DNA of 64,000 nt from Yersinia massiliensis (GTDB lineage Bacteria; Pseudomonadota; Gammaproteobacteria; Enterobacterales; Enterobacteriaceae): NCBI RefSeq assembly GCF_003048255.1, contig NZ_CP028487.1, forward strand, positions 1,426,001 to 1,490,000, read 5' to 3'. The translations under genes were made by a program, and so were the position numbers. The notes beneath the pieces were generated by a model, which searched no databases, was not told where the DNA came from, and saw nothing but the letters and a program-made list of their open reading frames with translations. Below, one piece after another: positions 60,735 through 64,000 of the stretch (position 1 is its first letter; every line of letters begins with the position of its first letter).

Positions 60735-61349
60735 TTAACCAATCTTATTGCGACTGGCAAATGAAAATAATTCCATTAATGACCTACACTCCAGTTTTTC
60801 CATTAAACGACTTTTATAAGTACTCACTGTTTTACTGCTGATGTTCATCTCAGAGGCAATCTGTGCGGTATCCATACTATTTAAAATATGCCGCATAACT
60901 TTGATTTCTTGCGATGAGAGCGATTGCAGCTTTTCTTCTTCAGAGTTGAGGCTGCCGACAAATCCACTTAATGAAAAGGGGAAATAGCTATATCCATTCT
61001 GGGCCGCATTTATCGCAGCAGTAATATTTGCCATACCTTCTTTTTTACTCACGAAGGCATTTGCCCCTGCATCAGCACTACGTTTGCCATAGAAGATATT
61101 ATTTTTAGCTGAAACAACGATAATAATACCGTTATATTGTTTTTTTCTTAGTGTTTCAACAACTTCGATACCAGTGAGTGTCGGGATATCAACATCTAAG
61201 ATAACAATCTCTGGTTGATGACTTTCAATCAACGCTAGCGCTTCAGCACCATCAGACGCTTCAAGTGATACGGCAATCCCTTCATTTTCCAGTAAGTTTC
61301 GGATAGCAATCCTAGCTAACGGATGGTCATCAACAATGATAGCGCTCAT
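60735..61349 (-). CDS. evgA: LuxR-type response regulator EvgA
   Basis: A 204-residue NarL/LuxR regulator nearly identical in pattern to E. coli EvgA: AIIVDDHPLARIAIRNLLEN, phospho-acceptor Asp in PEIVILDVDIPTLTGIEVVETLRKKQYNGIIIVVSAKNNIFYGKRSADAGANAFVSKKEG, and HTH with SQEIKVMRHILNSMDTAQIASEMNISSKTVSTYKSRLMEKLECRSLMELFSFASRNKIG. It activates acid-resistance and efflux genes in E. coli. gadBC is within 10 kb here. Confidence 0.95.
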   Translation of the reverse strand: MSAIIVDDHPLARIAIRNLLENEGIAVSLEASDGAEALALIESHQPEIVILDVDIPTLTGIEVVETLRKKQYNGIIIVVSAKNNIFYGKRSADAGANAFVSKKEGMANITAAINAAQNGYSYFPFSLSGFVGSLNSEEEKLQSLSSQEIKVMRHILNSMDTAQIASEMNISSKTVSTYKSRLMEKLECRSLMELFSFASRNKIG

Positions 61350-61801
61350 CTGGGTATCCTTATTTCATATTATTATTGCCTACGGTTATTCAGTATAGTA
61401 GCAATGAAATTAAAGGTGTTGATTTTATTTGAATTTCCTTTTAATTCTTAGGGTGTTAAAGCTTTTCTTAAGCGTTAAATTTCGGGGGTATTGACTGGTA
61501 GAATATGCTTTATGCATAAAAATTCATTGAGGGATGGTGGGTAACTTATATACATGCGGTGGGCGAAAATTTAATTCGTAGTACTCTGTAGATATTATTA
61601 TCCTTGCTCAACCTTCCAATAAATTGGACATATCCGATGCGGAAAGTGCCTACGCCTTTAAGTATATTCTTGCAGAAAGATAATAATTATCTTATGTCAT
61701 TGCTTGTTTCTTATTGCTTATTGATTTTTCGATTTGTGGCGGTACCTTGGGTTTCAGTCCGTAGGTAAATGACGATGCCTACGGACCGATTTCTATTATG
61801 A
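61350..61801. other. Intergenic region between narI and evgA
   Basis: About 450 bp, AT-rich, with the evgA promoter expected in the right-hand part (near 61370-61410, including GCCTACGGTTATTC). The left part holds the hairpin listed separately. No gene was found. Confidence 0.5.
61757..61786 (-). terminator. Hairpin after narGHJI
   Basis: GTCCGTAGG and CCTACGGAC form a perfect 9-bp stem with a 12-nt loop, 15 bp past the narI stop codon. There is no U-run, so it may be a weak terminator. Confidence 0.5.
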
Positions 61802-62479
61802 CTAATGACGGTTACGCACTAACTGATATCGGCGAGTCAGGTACTCGATTGGGACACTCCAAATATGCACCAGTCGTGAGAAGGGGAACAGTACAAACAG
61901 CGTTAGCCCCAACACAATATGTAATTTGAAAATCAGTGCAACATCCGTCAGATAGGCCGATGCACCAGTGCGGAACGTCGCAATTGATTGCGCCCAACCT
62001 ACCAATTTCATCATCTCGCTACCGTCCATATGCTGAGCTGAAAACGGAATACTGAGTAATCCTAAACTGACTTGTACCACCAGCAGAACCAAGATCAAGA
62101 TATCCACAGTGGTACTGGTTGCCCTGATTCGTGGGTTGGTTAGCCTCCTGTGTAGCAGCATGGCGCCACCCATTAGCATCATGACACCACAAGCACCGCC
62201 AGCGATCATTGCCATTTTTTGTTTTGTTTCTATGGGTAGAAAGGATTCATACATCCAATGTGGTGTCAGCATCCCCAGTACATGACCAAAGAAGATGCCC
62301 AAAATACCAATGTGGAATAAATTTGATGCCAGACGGACCCCTTTTTTATCCAACATCTGGCTGGAGCCTGCGCGCCAGCTATATTGGCCATAATCGTAGC
62401 GCAACCAACTTCCTAATAAGAAAATGGTCAGTGCCAGATAAGGATAAATCTCAAAAAAGAATTTATTCAGGAAATTCAT
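61802..62479 (-). CDS. narI: Nitrate reductase gamma subunit NarI
   Basis: A 225-residue cytochrome b with five hydrophobic helices: [66 protein letters not shown] and [42 protein letters not shown]. His residues in helices 2 and 5 ligate two hemes. It oxidises quinol and passes electrons to NarH. Its start overlaps the narJ stop by 4 bp. Confidence 0.95.
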   Translation of the reverse strand: MNFLNKFFFEIYPYLALTIFLLGSWLRYDYGQYSWRAGSSQMLDKKGVRLASNLFHIGILGIFFGHVLGMLTPHWMYESFLPIETKQKMAMIAGGACGVMMLMGGAMLLHRRLTNPRIRATSTTVDILILVLLVVQVSLGLLSIPFSAQHMDGSEMMKLVGWAQSIATFRTGASAYLTDVALIFKLHIVLGLTLFVLFPFSRLVHIWSVPIEYLTRRYQLVRNRH

Positions 62480-63237
62480 AGCCTGACTCCTTTAACGTCT
62501 GCTGCTGCATTGGACTGAACCACTTTTTTAGCCTCAGATGCGGACTGAATATTGAGATATTGTGGCAGTACGGCATCGGAAACGTGCTTTTGGCGGCTCC
62601 CATGTTGAGCTGAGGAGCAACCCTCGCTGCCGAGAAATTTCACTTGCTCCTCTTCCCATACGGCATCCAGCGCCTTTGGTGTGTCGTCGCGGGTTTCTCC
62701 CGCCACTTTCTCGTCAAGATTTTCACTACGAATATCACTGCCTGACAGGGCTAATAGCAGATCAAACAACTGAGCATATTCACTATCACGCTGGTGAAGA
62801 CGTGCACCCAAGAGCGCCAGAATTGGCGCAATATCCTGTAAACCTAATGTGGCCTCAGCCACGGACTGGCTAACCAGATACTCAAGGTAAAGTGGTAGGA
62901 AATCCGGTAACTCTTTGCAGTCGAGTATCAACCCTGCGCGCTGATACTGTGCCATGAGGTCTACCATGGCTTGACCACGATCTCGTGATTCACCATGTAC
63001 ATGTTCAAACAATAAAAGTGAGGTCGCGCGGCCACGATCGAACAGGCCGCAATAGGCAGCCTGGCAATCAAGCAGTTCGCGACGACATAATGTACTGACA
63101 AATTCCGTGAGTGTTTCGCGCTGTTCAGCAGTGAGTTCATCGGCCTGGGTCAGTGCTTCAATTAGTTCATGCGAGTGTTGCCACAGATCAGCATCTGGGT
63201 ACTCCAGCAAGCGGGAAATGATCCGCAAACTCATCAT
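62476..63237 (-). CDS. narJ: Nitrate reductase assembly chaperone NarJ
   Basis: A 253-residue NarJ/NarW-type chaperone ([86 protein letters not shown]). It helps insert the Mo cofactor and heme into the NarGHI complex. It overlaps narH and narI by 4 bp each, giving tight coupling. The C-terminal tail is longer than the conserved core. Confidence 0.94.
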   Translation of the reverse strand: MMSLRIISRLLEYPDADLWQHSHELIEALTQADELTAEQRETLTEFVSTLCRRELLDCQAAYCGLFDRGRATSLLLFEHVHGESRDRGQAMVDLMAQYQRAGLILDCKELPDFLPLYLEYLVSQSVAEATLGLQDIAPILALLGARLHQRDSEYAQLFDLLLALSGSDIRSENLDEKVAGETRDDTPKALDAVWEEEQVKFLGSEGCSSAQHGSRQKHVSDAVLPQYLNIQSASEAKKVVQSNAAADVKGVRL

Positions 63238-64000
63238 AACTGGCCCCCTTGATCTGTCTTCTTAGTCACATCAATGGCATCAATTCGGCGGCTATTAAAT
63301 AAATTGAAGCGGCTGTCACTGCCATGGCAACCATCACCAAAACTGAAACCACAACCTTTACTTTCTGGGAAGGCATCACGGGCAATTTCGCGGTGACTGG
63401 AGGGGATAACAAAGCGGTCCTCATAATTGGCAATGGCCAAATAGCGGTACATTTCCCGCGCCTGCGCCTCTGTCAGCCCAACCGCCTCTAGTGCACTAAG
63501 ATCAATCTTCCCGTCAACTGTTTCTGCTCGCTTATAGTGCCGCATGGCTAACATTCGCTTGAGCGCCATTAATACCGGCTGGGTATCACCCGCAGTCAAT
63601 AAATTGGCCAAATACTGCACTGGAATACGCAGACTTTCGACATCGGGTAGAACGCCGTTGTGAGGCATTGCACCTGAATCTGCCGCTGATTGAATCGGTG
63701 ACAATGGCGGGACATACCACACCATTGGTAGGGTCCGATATTCAGGATGCAGAGGGAGTGCCAATTTCCATTCCACGGCCATTTTGTACACGGGTGAACG
63801 CTGCGCTGCATCAATCACACTGGATGGGATACCGTCTTTTTCCGCTTGCGCAATGACCGCTGGGTCATGGGGGTCGAGGAAGATATCCAGTTGTCGTTGA
63901 TAGAGGTTTTTCTCATCTGCCGCTGATGCTGCCTGTTCAATCGCATCGGCGTCATACAGCAACACGCCCAGATAACGAATGCGTCCAACGCAGGTTTCAG
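63234..64000 (-). CDS. narH: Nitrate reductase beta subunit NarH, C-terminal part
   Basis: The frame enters at the right edge and gives about 255 C-terminal residues: ETCVGRIRYLGVLLYDADAIEQAASAADEKNLYQRQLDIFLDPHDP, then LPLHPEYRTLPMVWYVPPLSPIQSAADSG. NarH carries four Fe-S clusters between NarI and NarG; the N-terminal clusters and start are beyond the window. The C-terminus ends [19 protein letters not shown], and its last codon overlaps narJ. Confidence 0.95.
   Translation of the reverse strand, partial: ETCVGRIRYLGVLLYDADAIEQAASAADEKNLYQRQLDIFLDPHDPAVIAQAEKDGIPSSVIDAAQRSPVYKMAVEWKLALPLHPEYRTLPMVWYVPPLSPIQSAADSGAMPHNGVLPDVESLRIPVQYLANLLTAGDTQPVLMALKRMLAMRHYKRAETVDGKIDLSALEAVGLTEAQAREMYRYLAIANYEDRFVIPSSHREIARDAFPESKGCGFSFGDGCHGSDSRFNLFNSRRIDAIDVTKKTDQGGQL

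Overview
The window reads as a chromosomal segment of a Yersinia-type enterobacterium (family Yersiniaceae). The basis is protein-level recognition of the glk, ypdAB, alaC, ypdK, dmsABCD, mltB, ascGFB, gadBC, evgAS and narHJI sets, a moderate G+C content with AT-rich intergenic DNA, and a gene order that partly matches the E. coli glk-ypdBA-alaC-ypdK region with insertions. No rRNA, tRNA, insertion sequence, prophage or CRISPR array was seen. The genus is an inference; the species cannot be told from the sequence alone.

Region by region. 1-5 kb: the end of an aldo/keto reductase, ipdC (indolepyruvate decarboxylase) with a convergent LysR regulator, a PACE-family efflux protein and glucokinase. 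5-14.3 kb: a HigB2/HigA2-type toxin-antitoxin pair; the pyruvate module yhjX-ypdB-ypdA, with a YpdB direct repeat in front of yhjX; a YbiU-like protein, a GNAT acetyltransferase, alaC, a cytochrome b561 and the 24-residue membrane peptide YpdK. 14.5-21.4 kb: a solitary HicB, then an aryl-beta-glucoside operon (BglF-type PTS, 6-phospho-beta-glucosidase, OprD/ChiP-like porin, secreted histidine phosphatase) behind a BglG-type RAT/terminator. 21.8-23.5 kb: three lipoproteins (CsgG-like, DUF4810, DUF799). 23.6-28.9 kb: dmsABC, dmsD and a napF-like gene behind an FNR site. 29.2-32.4 kb: a candidate 40-residue membrane peptide, a bglG-type antiterminator with its own RAT, a DUF2127 protein and mltB, followed by a structured repeat. 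32.4-38.1 kb: amino-acid permease, YtcJ-like amidohydrolase and the divergent smvR/smvA pair. 38.2-41.8 kb: a four-gene MCE (Mla-like) lipid-transport operon. 42.1-43.3 kb: yceJ-yceI. 43.3-47.7 kb: ascG/ascFB, a second aryl-beta-glucoside system. 47.7-50.3 kb: a YqjI-like PadR regulator with DUF3861, yjdM and a methyltransferase. 50.8-53.8 kb: gadB-gadC. 54-57 kb: small lipoproteins, a Fur-box-like site, a MarC-family protein and a periplasmic choloylglycine-hydrolase-family enzyme. 57.1-61.3 kb: evgS-evgA. 61.8-64 kb: narI, narJ and the 3' part of narH.

How the genes fit together. Several regulatory circuits appear complete within the window. YpdAB lies beside its probable target yhjX, with the 10-11-10 direct repeat between them. 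A BglG antiterminator and a BglF operon, 14 kb apart, carry matching RAT elements, suggesting one split regulon. EvgAS, which controls glutamate-dependent acid resistance in E. coli, lies within 10 kb of gadBC. SmvR, YqjI, HigA and AscG each have inverted repeats at their own promoters. The anaerobic theme (dms, nar, FNR) and the aryl-glucoside theme (two PTS/GH1 sets plus a porin) suggest an organism that alternates between gut or acid environments and plant-derived sugars; this last point is inference. A second theme is the repeated occurrence of short degenerate tandem arrays of 14-18 bp at gene boundaries, including one pair that is mutually inverted inside and just beyond dmsD.
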